8,491 bases of DNA from Planctomycetota bacterium (GCA_023139715.1 JAGLNB010000010.1:1-8491), one strand, 5' to 3'; shown: positions 1 to 6,122, counted from the first letter of the stretch. Notes: generated from the sequence alone by a model not told the origin. Made by a program: numbers and translations.

Positions 1-233
1 TCGTGCGTAACCAGTTTGGCTTTACTTGCGGCAAGCAGAATCGCATCGCCGCTTGAAAAACTTATCAAGGTTAAAATCAGCCATATCGCCGTTGCTATTA
101 TAAGGCCGAGCATTCCGCCGCGCGGCCCGAGAAAACCAAGGCCAATCACGAAACCAAGAATCATCAAAACCGCCGCCATCAAAATTAGCAGTAGTATCGA
201 ACTTCTCTTATTTGCTCTTATCAGTTCCCACAT
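1..233 (-). CDS. M48 (HtpX-type) membrane metalloprotease, N-terminal part only
   Basis: The gene runs off the left edge of the window, so only the first 77 codons are visible. They begin MWELIRANKRSS, a charged N-terminus, followed by two hydrophobic helices (about residues 13-35 and 42-59) and then the segment SGDAILLAASKAKLV. This N-terminal layout and the GD-ILLA-S-AK segment are typical of HtpX-like M48 zinc proteases, which degrade misfolded membrane proteins. The catalytic HExxH motif would lie outside the window, so activity cannot be judged. The ATG (231-233) overlaps the end of the upstream membrane-protein gene by 13 bases, and only a weak AAAGAA-like ribosome site is visible, so translation may be coupled. 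LemA with an adjacent M48 protease is a recurrent bacterial gene pair, which supports the call. Confidence 0.72.
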   Translation of the reverse strand, partial: MWELIRANKRSSILLLILMAAVLMILGFVIGLGFLGPRGGMLGLIIATAIWLILTLISFSSGDAILLAASKAKLVTH

Positions 234-697
234 TGTTTTTTATTCTTTAGTGATTTTATGAATCTAAAAATAGAAACCCCTATAATAGAAAAACTAATTG
301 CAATATATAAACTAACATTTGATATAGCGGAAAGTGGGGCTAAAATTGAGCGATGCTTCCATCTAACGGCTTGCAATGACTCAAAATCTTTCAAGGCTAT
401 CCATAAAAAAAGAATGAAACAAACCGTGAATATAGCCAGAACCAATTTACGACTTACCCGTAAATAGTCCATTGCTAATCCTAAAGAAGCTAAAACAACA
501 GCTCCAAGCAGCAGGATAGCGAATAATAAGTAAGTGGTCAAACCGTTAAAATTAAAAAAGTAATATAGCGGCCAGACAAAAGGGAAAGTTCCAATTGCAA
601 GGCAGCCATGTTCATCTCCAGAATTGAAGAATGAAATAATTGTAACTGGTATCCAGATTGTCGGTATTAGCCAGGTGTAAAAAAGTTTTGCTTTCAT
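221..697 (-). CDS. small multi-pass membrane protein of unknown function between lemA and the M48 protease
   Basis: I do not recognise this 158-residue protein. It has four or five hydrophobic segments: about residues 8-25, perhaps 33-50, 54-78, 85-103 and 128-147. It ends in a basic tail (KSLKNKKQ), suggesting a polytopic inner-membrane protein with a cytoplasmic C-terminus. The start ATG (695-697) lies 14 bases after the lemA stop, with a weak GGGAT ribosome site, and the stop overlaps the protease start by 13 bases, so it sits inside the lemA-protease unit. My hand count gives about 35% GC, against about 47% for sampled parts of lemA. This suggests a recent or fast-evolving insertion into an otherwise conserved pair. 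It could be an accessory subunit of the LemA/M48 system, but nothing in the sequence shows that. Confidence 0.6.
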   Translation of the reverse strand: MKAKLFYTWLIPTIWIPVTIISFFNSGDEHGCLAIGTFPFVWPLYYFFNFNGLTTYLLFAILLLGAVVLASLGLAMDYLRVSRKLVLAIFTVCFILFLWIALKDFESLQAVRWKHRSILAPLSAISNVSLYIAISFSIIGVSIFRFIKSLKNKKQCGN

Positions 698-711
698 TTT
701 TTATCCCAGTG

Positions 712-1269
712 TCAAAATTGGACTTTTGGAACTTCTCTCTCAGCGGCGTTTTCAATCTCGAAGAAATCGCGTTTGCCAAAATTGAACATTCCAGCGATTA
801 TATTTGAAGGAAACATCTGGATTTTATTATTAAAGAACAGAACCTGGTCATTGTAGCTCTGACGCGAAAATGAAATCCTGTTTTCAGTGCCGGTTAATTC
901 CTCTTGGAGGGCGAGAAAATTCTGGTTGGCTTTCAAGTCGGGATAATTTTCCACTACCAGCATAAAGTTACTAAGTGCCTGGCCAAGGGCACCTTCAGCT
1001 TTTGCAGTATCCGAAACATTTTTTGCTCCCATCGCTTTGCTGCGTGCCTCGGTTATAGCTTCAAAAGTTCCGCGTTCGTGCTGCATATAACCTTTGGCTG
1101 TTTCGATGAGATTTGGGATAAGATCGTGGCGGCGCTTGAGCTGAACGTCAATTTGCGACCAGCTGTTATCGACCTGATTACGCAGCCGAATAAGGGCGTT
1201 GTAAATGCCAGTAACAAAAAGAATCAGCAGAACAACAATAATGGCAGTAATAATTAGTGGTGTTGACAT
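712..1269 (-). CDS. lemA: LemA family protein
   Basis: This 185-residue protein has one N-terminal membrane helix (about residues 4-22) followed by a long helical domain, the usual LemA architecture and length. Family hallmarks are YNALIRLRN (23-31), WSQIDVQLKRRHDLIPNL (37-54), the motif ENYPDLKAN (107-115) and LQEELTGTENRI (121-132). The C-terminal half ends FFEI...AEREVPKVQF, also typical. LemA proteins are membrane-anchored coiled bundles of poorly defined role, often encoded beside M48 or TPM-domain proteins and linked to envelope or protein-quality functions. The start is secure: AGGAG at 1277-1281 lies 7 bases upstream of the ATG. The gene follows the zinc-ribbon gene by 42 bases and precedes the small membrane protein by 14, so it is probably co-transcribed with both. 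Confidence 0.95.
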   Translation of the reverse strand: MSTPLIITAIIVVLLILFVTGIYNALIRLRNQVDNSWSQIDVQLKRRHDLIPNLIETAKGYMQHERGTFEAITEARSKAMGAKNVSDTAKAEGALGQALSNFMLVVENYPDLKANQNFLALQEELTGTENRISFSRQSYNDQVLFFNNKIQMFPSNIIAGMFNFGKRDFFEIENAAEREVPKVQF

Positions 1270-1311
1270 AATTTCACTCCTAAAAATTCTTAACTGTCTT
1301 TTAAATTTTTT

Positions 1312-1704
1312 TTATGGGTTTTGCTGCCGGCCGAATATGTCAGCGAGCAGTTTTTGAACCTTATGATTTTCGTCCAGTTCAGCTCGGTCGAAAATATCCT
1401 TTAATTCACCTTTGTCGAACCACAAGCCGTGAGTGCATTTGTCTATTAATAGTTTGGGAGTGGATTCACCAACAATTATTTTTTGCATTTTTTTAAGACA
1501 AATGGGACATTTCCGCAGTTTTTCGGCTGATTGCGATTCGATTTTGAAGGAATTCAGCAATTTTTCAGCGAGCTGCGAATTGCCGAGCAGAAGTTCCAGT
1601 TCGCCCGCATCCAGCCAGATTCCGCCGCAATCGACGCAATGGTCGATTTCAACGCCGGCCAGCTCAAGAGTGATTACAGCATTTTTGCAAACAGGACAAT
1701 CCAT
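1312..1704 (-). CDS. protein with two TFIIB-type zinc ribbons
   Basis: This 130-residue cytoplasmic protein carries two copies of the zf-TFIIB-like ribbon. The first has C3-x2-C6 and C23-x2-C26 followed by GGIWLDAGELE. The second has C66-x2-C69 and then C90-T-H92-GLWFDKGEL, so the last ligand pair is C-x-H and is shorter than the usual Cx2C or Cx2H. The family binds zinc; its biological role is mostly unknown. I start it at the ATG 1702-1704, because GGAG at 1711-1714 is 6 bases upstream and the first ribbon begins at residue 3. An upstream in-frame TTG at 1777-1779 is better explained as part of a -35 box. It is the first gene of the leftward lemA unit, which suggests a regulatory or chaperone-like partner, but that is inference. 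Confidence 0.85.
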   Translation of the reverse strand: MDCPVCKNAVITLELAGVEIDHCVDCGGIWLDAGELELLLGNSQLAEKLLNSFKIESQSAEKLRKCPICLKKMQKIIVGESTPKLLIDKCTHGLWFDKGELKDIFDRAELDENHKVQKLLADIFGRQQNP

Positions 1705-1747
1705 CGATTTCTCCAGATTTCTCCGTAAAAGTGTTCTGCTAACTGCG

Positions 1748-1779
1748 ATTATATTACGTTCGCCGGCCACTCCGGTCAA
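1748..1779 (-). promoter_or_regulatory. candidate sigma70-type promoter for the zinc-ribbon/lemA unit
   Basis: On the minus strand TTGACC (1774-1779) is followed after 17 bases by TAATAT (1751-1756). A perfect TATAAT overlaps it at 1748-1753 with a 20-base spacer. Either would start RNA near 1741-1744, giving a leader of about 40 bases before the ATG at 1704. Confidence 0.55.
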
Positions 1780-1799
1780 GAATTGATTCGAGATAACTA

Positions 1800-1828
1800 T
1801 TGACTATTGATTTTTGATAAACCATAAT
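1800..1828 (+). promoter_or_regulatory. candidate sigma70-type promoter for the amidohydrolase gene
   Basis: TTGACT (1800-1805) and CATAAT (1823-1828) are separated by exactly 17 bases; each matches consensus at five of six positions. The predicted RNA start near 1835 leaves a 25-base leader containing GAGGA (1846-1850) before the ATG at 1860. The 7-base direct repeat ACTATTG occurs twice in tandem at 1796-1809 over the -35 box and could be an operator half-site pair. Confidence 0.6.
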
Positions 1829-1859
1829 TGATGGCTGAATTATTTGAGGATTTACAGAT

Positions 1860-2642
1860 ATGATAATTGATTGCCATACACATATAGATTTTTCCGGCAA
1901 TGATGCCGCAGCTTCGGGTGACCACATAACAGCCGCTGAACCGGTCGATATTTGCATAGTTTTGGCCAGGCCGGATTCAGATGCTAAGGTCAACAAGAAA
2001 CTTTCTGAGTATGTCGCAAACAACAAAAATAAAATGATTGGTTTTGCTTTTGCCGAGCCAACCGGGGGCAAAACAAGCGTTAAGTATCTGGATTCGATTA
2101 CAAATAAACTCGGATTGGCCGGCGTGGTTTTGTATTGCTGCGAATGTGGTTTTCATCCGGCTCACAGCAAAGCGATGCAGCTTTACGAATCAGCTCAGGA
2201 ACTTGGCTTGCCGATTTTCTTTCACAACGCCCAGGCAATGAATTTGGCGGATGTTCTTGATTATGCTCAGCCGTTTTTGCTCGATGAAATCGCAAGAACA
2301 TTTCCGGATTTGAAAATTGTTATTGGAATGATGGGTGAGCCGTTTATTGAACAGACATTGCTGATGGCGGCTAAACACAAAAACGTATATGCTGATTTAA
2401 CGATTAAACCAAATAATATCTGGCAAACTTATAATACTGTTGTGGCTGCACACGAAAGCGGCGTAATGGAAAAACTTTTGTTTGGCAGCGGCTTCCCATT
2501 AAGCACCGCAGCTAAATGTATCGAAACATTGCTCGGCTTTAATAAACTTCTTGCGGATACGAATTTGCCAACGGTTCCGCGAGGTGAAATTCAAAATATA
2601 GTTCAGCGTAATACGCTTGATGTGCTGGGAATAAAAAAATAG
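1860..2642 (+). CDS. amidohydrolase-2 family (TIM-barrel) protein with altered active site
   Basis: The 260-residue protein begins MIIDCHTHID, the beta-1 HxH metal motif of the Amidohydro_2 superfamily (H6, H8). It keeps the barrel layout, with FFHNAQ (H122) on a later strand, and has the short length of the uronate-isomerase-like/decarboxylase-like subgroup. Two usual landmarks are changed. The strand after PDLKIVIG normally carries His but here has Met157 (GMMGE). The terminal FGSDxP motif reads FGSGFP, so the catalytic or metal-binding Asp is Gly211. The substrate cannot be inferred, and hydrolase activity is doubtful. The start is supported by GAGGA 9 bases upstream and the promoter at 1800-1828. 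The transporter gene follows in the same direction after 46 bases and may supply or export a related compound. Confidence 0.8.
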   Translation: MIIDCHTHIDFSGNDAAASGDHITAAEPVDICIVLARPDSDAKVNKKLSEYVANNKNKMIGFAFAEPTGGKTSVKYLDSITNKLGLAGVVLYCCECGFHPAHSKAMQLYESAQELGLPIFFHNAQAMNLADVLDYAQPFLLDEIARTFPDLKIVIGMMGEPFIEQTLLMAAKHKNVYADLTIKPNNIWQTYNTVVAAHESGVMEKLLFGSGFPLSTAAKCIETLLGFNKLLADTNLPTVPRGEIQNIVQRNTLDVLGIKK

Positions 2643-2648
2643 TGCGAT

Positions 2649-2670
2649 ACTATAATTAAATTACTATAGT
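2649..2670. repeat. short inverted repeat between the amidohydrolase and transporter genes
   Basis: ACTATA (2649-2654) and TATAGT (2665-2670) form a 6-base inverted repeat around an AT-rich 10-base centre. It lies 18 bases before the transporter GTG start and includes a TATAAT (2651-2656) without a convincing -35. It could be an operator or a weak hairpin; such AT-rich repeats also arise by chance. Confidence 0.25.
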
Positions 2671-2688
2671 CTGTGGAGATGAGTAGTC

Positions 2689-4719
2689 GTGCTTTTGGAA
2701 GAGCAAAGGGAGAGCTGGGGGACAAGGGGCGGATTTATTCTTGCGGCGGTTGGCTCTGCGGTCGGGCTTGGAAATTTGTGGGGTTTTCCATATAAACTTT
2801 ACAGTTACGGCGGCGGAGCGTTTTTAATTCCATATATTATAGCAATGTTTCTTGTTGGCCTTCCGCTTTTGATTCTTGAATTCAGTATCGGCCATTACAC
2901 GCAGCGAGCAGCACCGGACGCATTCAAGCATGCAAATAAACGCTTTGAAGTTGTCGGCTGGTGGGGAATCATTCTTGGCTTTGTTATTATCACTTATTAT
3001 CCGGTAATTCTTGCATATTGTTTCAGTTTTTTGTGGTACAGCACAAAGGGGATTTTCAATGGCGGACAATTGCCGTGGGCGGGTGTTGGTTTGGAAGGCG
3101 TTGCCAACGCTAAAAACTTTTTCTTTAATACTTATCTTGGCTATCACGAAGGCATAGCTCTTGGTGCGATTAGATTCAATATTGTTTGGCCGCTGCTCGT
3201 TGCCTGGCTTGCGATGTACTTTTGCATTTTTAAAGGCGTAAAACTGGTTGGCAAAATTGTCTGGCTGACCGTGCCTCTTCCGTGGCTGATGCTGCTGATA
3301 CTAACCGTTCGCGGCCTGACGCTCGAAGGCAGTATGCAGGGTCTGGCTTATTATCTCGACCCGGTTTGGTCGCAGTTGGCAAGGCCGATTGTATGGCGAT
3401 ACGCATTTGGACAGGTTTTCTTTTCGATGAGTTTGGCGTTTGGCGTAATGATTACCTATGCCAGCTTCCTTCACAGAAAAAGCGACATAAATAATAACGC
3501 TGCTATAATTGGACTTGCCGATTTTGCAACCAGCTTTGTAGCCGGCCTTGCTGTTTTTGCTACGCTTGGTGCGATGGCTTTTGTAACACAAAAAGCAGGC
3601 AATCCGATTGCCGTTGAAAACGTAGCCGAGGGCGGCCCGTCGCTTGCATTTGTTGCATTTCCTTATGCCTTAGCTCAGTTGCCGTATTCCGCCTGGTTCA
3701 GTTTTATTTTCTTTTTTGCTCTCGTTACTTTGGGAATTGATTCGGCTTTTTCCATTACCGAATCTGTTTTGGCAAGCGTAGTTGATAAAACCGGCTGGCC
3801 AAGAGCTGTTGTTCTGCCGGTGATGAGTTTTATTGGATTGGGCTTTGGCTTGATTTATATTACGCAAGGCGGCCTGAATTGGCTCGGTAGTATTGATGGA
3901 TTTGTAAATGGTACGCTTGGAATAGCTTTTCTTGGCTTGCTGGAATGTGTAGTTCTCGGCTGGTTGTGGCGGATTGGAATTTTAAGACGGCACGCAAACA
4001 GTCGAAGTGATTGGCAGCTTGGCAGATGGTGGGATTGGCTGATTCGTATTTTAATTCCGGTACTGCTTGGCACACTTTTTTTCTGGCAGCTGTTTGAAGA
4101 TGTCGGCAGTGATGGCGGATTTTTTAGAGCAGCTGATGGAAAATGGCTCGTACAAAATTGTGTGGGAATTGGGATTTTAATCGCTGCTCCTCTGCTCGCA
4201 ATCGTTTTAAGTTTGGTCAAAGGCCAAACCGAGACCAGCTCGCAATTATCTAAACAGCCGTTGGAAATTAAAGGCGGTAAAACCGGAGCAATTTGTTTTG
4301 TCATTTCGATTGCTGCGATAATTTTATATTTAACGTCAATCAATTTTGAAGTATCGGCTTTGGCAAAAGATATTGCTTTATGGATATTGCTGCTCGTTGG
4401 TATTTTTTCGACACTTATTAGTAATTACATTCTCGACAAATGTGATAATTCCAGTTTTGCTGCATCGTGGTTTTCGAGATGGGCCGGCATAATCGGGGTA
4501 ATAAATGTTAGTTTATTTGCCGCTTCGATTTTGTCTGGCTTGACCGGCAAAATGCAGAACAAAAAAGCGGCGGTTTCTGGCGGCGATTTAAGCGGCGTAT
4601 CTTATATTATTCTTGCTGTGGTTTTTTTGATTATAGTTGGCGGCCTCGGCTGGTGTTTTTATAAGGCACTTGCTGCTGCAAACTCCAGTAGCGACACCCA
4701 GAATTCTGACGAGATGTAA
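2689..4719 (+). CDS. sodium-dependent transporter, NSS/SLC6 family, with C-terminal membrane extension
   Basis: The protein has 676 residues and uses a GTG start: a stop at 2680-2682 rules out upstream starts, GGAG at 2675-2678 serves it, and residues 8-35 match the family N-terminus. The LeuT fold is clear. TM1 is AVGSAVGLGNLWGFPY (20-35), TM3 carries Y103/Y104, TM6 is FFSMSLAFGVMITYASF (244-260), TM7 is TSFVAG (281-286) and TM8 is LGIDSAF (348-354). Such proteins cotransport amino acids or similar small amines with sodium across the inner membrane. By alignment, D351/S352 fit the SLC6 Na2 site. S282 stands where LeuT has Glu290, as in chloride-dependent animal transporters. The external-gate Arg is Gly32. 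TM12 ends near residue 511, and four more hydrophobic segments follow (about 533-553, 563-582, 598-617, 637-661), well beyond the usual 450-520 residues. Substrate unknown. Confidence 0.93.
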   Translation: MLLEEQRESWGTRGGFILAAVGSAVGLGNLWGFPYKLYSYGGGAFLIPYIIAMFLVGLPLLILEFSIGHYTQRAAPDAFKHANKRFEVVGWWGIILGFVIITYYPVILAYCFSFLWYSTKGIFNGGQLPWAGVGLEGVANAKNFFFNTYLGYHEGIALGAIRFNIVWPLLVAWLAMYFCIFKGVKLVGKIVWLTVPLPWLMLLILTVRGLTLEGSMQGLAYYLDPVWSQLARPIVWRYAFGQVFFSMSLAFGVMITYASFLHRKSDINNNAAIIGLADFATSFVAGLAVFATLGAMAFVTQKAGNPIAVENVAEGGPSLAFVAFPYALAQLPYSAWFSFIFFFALVTLGIDSAFSITESVLASVVDKTGWPRAVVLPVMSFIGLGFGLIYITQGGLNWLGSIDGFVNGTLGIAFLGLLECVVLGWLWRIGILRRHANSRSDWQLGRWWDWLIRILIPVLLGTLFFWQLFEDVGSDGGFFRAADGKWLVQNCVGIGILIAAPLLAIVLSLVKGQTETSSQLSKQPLEIKGGKTGAICFVISIAAIILYLTSINFEVSALAKDIALWILLLVGIFSTLISNYILDKCDNSSFAASWFSRWAGIIGVINVSLFAASILSGLTGKMQNKKAAVSGGDLSGVSYIILAVVFLIIVGGLGWCFYKALAAANSSSDTQNSDEM

Positions 4720-4720
4720 T

Positions 4721-4990
4721 TTACTTCGGCTTGAAACCTTTAACTCTATCAGAAGTGTATTTTTCGCAGGCCTCTTCCAAATCCACATCGTTTATATTGG
4801 CCAGCGTGCATAGCCATGCGAAAACGTCGGCAAATTCCTCTTTTTTGTTTTCTGTATCATCACCAGCCAGAGCCGTTGCCAACTCGCCAACCTCTTCGAT
4901 GAACCACATAAAGGTTCCAGCCGTTCCCCTTGCTCGGTCGGATTTTTCGTAGCGAGTTGAAATCAATTTTTGGAATTCTTTAATCTTCAT
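4721..4990 (-). CDS. MazG-like nucleotide pyrophosphohydrolase
   Basis: This 89-residue protein has the all-alpha MazG/NTP-PPase signature: EEVGEL (32-37) followed by E51-E52-x2-D55 in KKEEFADVFAWL. The four acidic residues are those that bind magnesium and cleave nucleoside triphosphates to monophosphate and pyrophosphate, either as housecleaning of abnormal nucleotides or in the stringent response. The length fits the short single-domain MazG-like group. I start at ATG 4988-4990, where the family's MxIxEFQxLI begins. A TTG six codons upstream (5006-5008) is less likely, because neither has a strong ribosome site and the extra residues are not family-like. Its stop is one base from the transporter's stop on the other strand, with no visible terminator between them. 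Confidence 0.9.
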   Translation of the reverse strand: MKIKEFQKLISTRYEKSDRARGTAGTFMWFIEEVGELATALAGDDTENKKEEFADVFAWLCTLANINDVDLEEACEKYTSDRVKGFKPK

Positions 4991-5075
4991 TTGTCCAATA
5001 GAGAACAAATCTTTGTTTTTATTGCAAGAGAATTTTGGCCGGCTGACCCCAAGTTTATTCGGATTTGCAAAAAAC

Positions 5076-5104
5076 TTGACATTTACGAAGTTCTAACATA
5101 CGAT
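5076..5104 (+). promoter_or_regulatory. strong candidate sigma70-type promoter for the STAS/anti-sigma/amidase unit
   Basis: A perfect TTGACA (5076-5081) is followed after 17 bases by TACGAT (5099-5104, four of six to consensus). Predicted RNA start is near 5111, leaving a leader of about 185 bases before the STAS gene at 5296. This is the best -35 match in the window. The rest of the 5' flank, 4991-5075, shows nothing I can assign. Confidence 0.6.
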
Positions 5105-5155
5105 TTTGGTTAGGTTAGAGCAATTTAATTTTTCGTGCTCGCTTTATGCCTATTG

Positions 5156-5167
5156 CGGCTTCGGCTG
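5156..5167 (+). other. C(UUCG)G tetraloop hairpin inside the leader block
   Basis: CGGC (5156-5159) and GCTG (5164-5167) pair around TTCG, giving a four-base stem (one G-U) closed by C-G on a UUCG loop, an exceptionally stable RNA tetraloop. Its presence favours a folded RNA reading of 5115-5275 on the plus strand. Confidence 0.45.
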
Positions 5168-5180
5168 GCGGCATCAGATT

Positions 5181-5209
5181 TGCTCGCAATATTTCAATAT
5201 TGCTGCGCA
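5181..5209 (+). other. imperfect hairpin inside the leader block
   Basis: GCAATA (5186-5191) pairs perfectly with TATTGC (5198-5203) around a six-base loop. After a small internal loop, TGC (5181-5183) pairs with GCA (5207-5209). It is not followed by a T-run, so it is not an intrinsic terminator. Confidence 0.45.
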
Positions 5210-5295
5210 ATCTTCTTTGCCATTCTTGTCCTCATAACGGCCTAAAGCTGAACAGAAAATATTAAAGTGCTCTAATTCTGTACAAGGAGATAGTT

Positions 5296-5664
5296 ATGTC
5301 GCCTCTTAAACCAAGAATAAGCGTTGAATATGTCGAAAATGCGACAATTGTTACTTTTACCGACGAGAAAATCCTCGAAGACAATGACATTGCTGCGCTT
5401 CAAGAATCGGTTATGTCCATTATTGAGCCGGCTCAGCATTTGAATCTGATTTTTGACTTTGGCAATGTTCAATTTTTGTCATCAGCGGTTCTTGGACTTT
5501 TGATAAGAATCAGCAAAAAAGTTTATGAAAACGACAGCAATTTAATGCTTTGTAATATAAATCCGAAAATTTATGAGATTTTCAAAATAACCCGGCTGAC
5601 AAAAGTTTTTGATATATACAAAGATGTCAATGCCGCAATTGCGAGTTTGAACCCGGCCGAATAA
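5296..5664 (+). CDS. STAS-domain anti-sigma factor antagonist (RsbV/SpoIIAA-like)
   Basis: This 122-residue protein is a single STAS domain. The core motif FDFGNVQFLSSAVLGLLIRI (54-72 region) matches the strand and phosphorylation loop of anti-sigma antagonists. Aligned with SpoIIAA (DSSGLG), Ser63 is the likely phospho-acceptor, and the preceding Asp is Ser62. Unphosphorylated antagonists bind the anti-sigma kinase and release its sigma partner; phosphorylation stops this. The start is secure: AAGGAG (5284-5289) lies 6 bases before the ATG. It is the first gene after the 5076-5104 promoter and the structured leader, and the kinase gene follows after 23 bases. The two therefore form a classic antagonist-kinase pair. 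The actual target could be a response-regulator pathway rather than a sigma factor, since none is encoded here. Confidence 0.92.
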   Translation: MSPLKPRISVEYVENATIVTFTDEKILEDNDIAALQESVMSIIEPAQHLNLIFDFGNVQFLSSAVLGLLIRISKKVYENDSNLMLCNINPKIYEIFKITRLTKVFDIYKDVNAAIASLNPAE

Positions 5665-5687
5665 CTATTTTTGATGTGGTATAGGAT

Positions 5688-6122
5688 ATGGTTTCCAATA
5701 AACCGATTAGCCAGTCAATGATTATCGCAAGCGTACCTTCAGCTGTCTCTGATGTATGCGGGCCGGTTCTTGCTGAGCTTGAAGCGAACAATTTTAGTCA
5801 AGAGGATTCATTTGCAGTTCACCTCGCGATTGAAGAGGCCTTTTTGAATGCTGTTCGTCACGGCAATAAAATGGACCCTGCCAAGAAAATTAAAATTGAC
5901 TATCTAATCGATGCTGATAAAGTCGAGATTTCCATGACCGACGATGGCAGCGGATTTAATCCCAAAGCTGTGCCGGACCCGCGATGCGGCGAAAATCTTT
6001 ACAAGGCCGGCGGGCGGGGATTGTTTCTCATAGAATCGTATATGGATGTTGTTGAGTTCAATGAACACGGCAATACCGTTAGAATGATAAAATATAAACA
6101 GAAAGCCAGTCAATCCAAATGA
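5688..6122 (+). CDS. ATP-binding anti-sigma factor / serine kinase (RsbW/SpoIIAB-like)
   Basis: This 144-residue protein is a stand-alone GHKL ATPase domain (HATPase_c_2). The N-box is EEAFLNAVRHGNK (E49/E50, N54, H58-G59-N60), the G1 box is DDGSGF (85-90), and the G2 box is GGRGLFLI (108-115). Such proteins bind a sigma factor and phosphorylate the STAS antagonist, here almost certainly the product of the gene just upstream. The ATG at 5688 is the only in-frame start after a stop at 5682-5684 that keeps the full N-terminus. The nearby AGGA is too close to it, so translation may rely on GATGTGG (5673-5679) or on coupling. Its TGA overlaps the next gene's ATG (ATGA, 6119-6122), indicating tight co-expression with the amidase. 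Confidence 0.92.
   Translation: MVSNKPISQSMIIASVPSAVSDVCGPVLAELEANNFSQEDSFAVHLAIEEAFLNAVRHGNKMDPAKKIKIDYLIDADKVEISMTDDGSGFNPKAVPDPRCGENLYKAGGRGLFLIESYMDVVEFNEHGNTVRMIKYKQKASQSK

Larger units (their letters stand above)
5115..5275 (+). repeat. inverted-repeat-bounded block: structured 5' leader or small palindromic repeat element
   Basis: TTAGAGCAATTTAAT (5115-5129) is complementary to ATTAAAGTGCTCTAA (5261-5275) at 14 of 15 positions, and two G-T wobbles extend the outer end. If transcription starts near 5111, this stem would close a 131-base domain that ends 8 bases before the AAGGAG of the STAS gene, well placed to control translation. Inside are two related units: GCTCGC-N8-TATTGC (5137-5156) and GCTCGC-N10-TATTGC (5182-5203), and both listed hairpins. 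The alternative is an inserted miniature element with terminal inverted repeats, although no target duplication is evident. I do not recognise it as any known riboswitch. Confidence 0.5.

Noticed and set aside
16..261. Plus-strand 81-codon open frame at the left edge
   Set aside because: The opposite strand encodes the HtpX-like N-terminus with correct motifs and operon placement; the plus frame is its shadow.
904..1257. 117-codon plus-strand open frame opposite lemA
   Set aside because: It is contained in a clear lemA gene, ends in an Asn-rich run mirroring the lemA membrane helix, and has no family resemblance.
1705..1779. N-terminal extension of the zinc-ribbon protein from a TTG at 1777-1779
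   Set aside because: The TTG is the first half of a -35 box, there is no ribosome site before it, and the ATG at 1704 has GGAG 6 bases upstream and starts right at the first ribbon.
3855..4343. 162-codon minus-strand open frame opposite the transporter
   Set aside because: The translation is Pro/Ser/Lys-rich and low in structure, and it lies wholly within the well-supported transporter gene; it is a shadow frame.
4700..4740. Bidirectional terminator between the transporter and MazG genes
   Set aside because: The stops are one base apart and no GC stem with a flanking T-run can be drawn there.
4991..5008. Upstream TTG start adding six residues to the MazG-like protein
   Set aside because: The added residues (TTG-initiated MFSIGQ) are not family-like and no good ribosome site precedes the TTG; the ATG at 4990 gives the usual N-terminus.
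5146..5265. Plus-strand 39-codon open frame beginning MPIAASAGG inside the leader block
   Set aside because: There is no ribosome site before the ATG (pyrimidine-rich GCTCGCTTT), no recognisable family, and the frame runs through the hairpins and the right inverted-repeat arm; RNA or repeat structure explains the region better.
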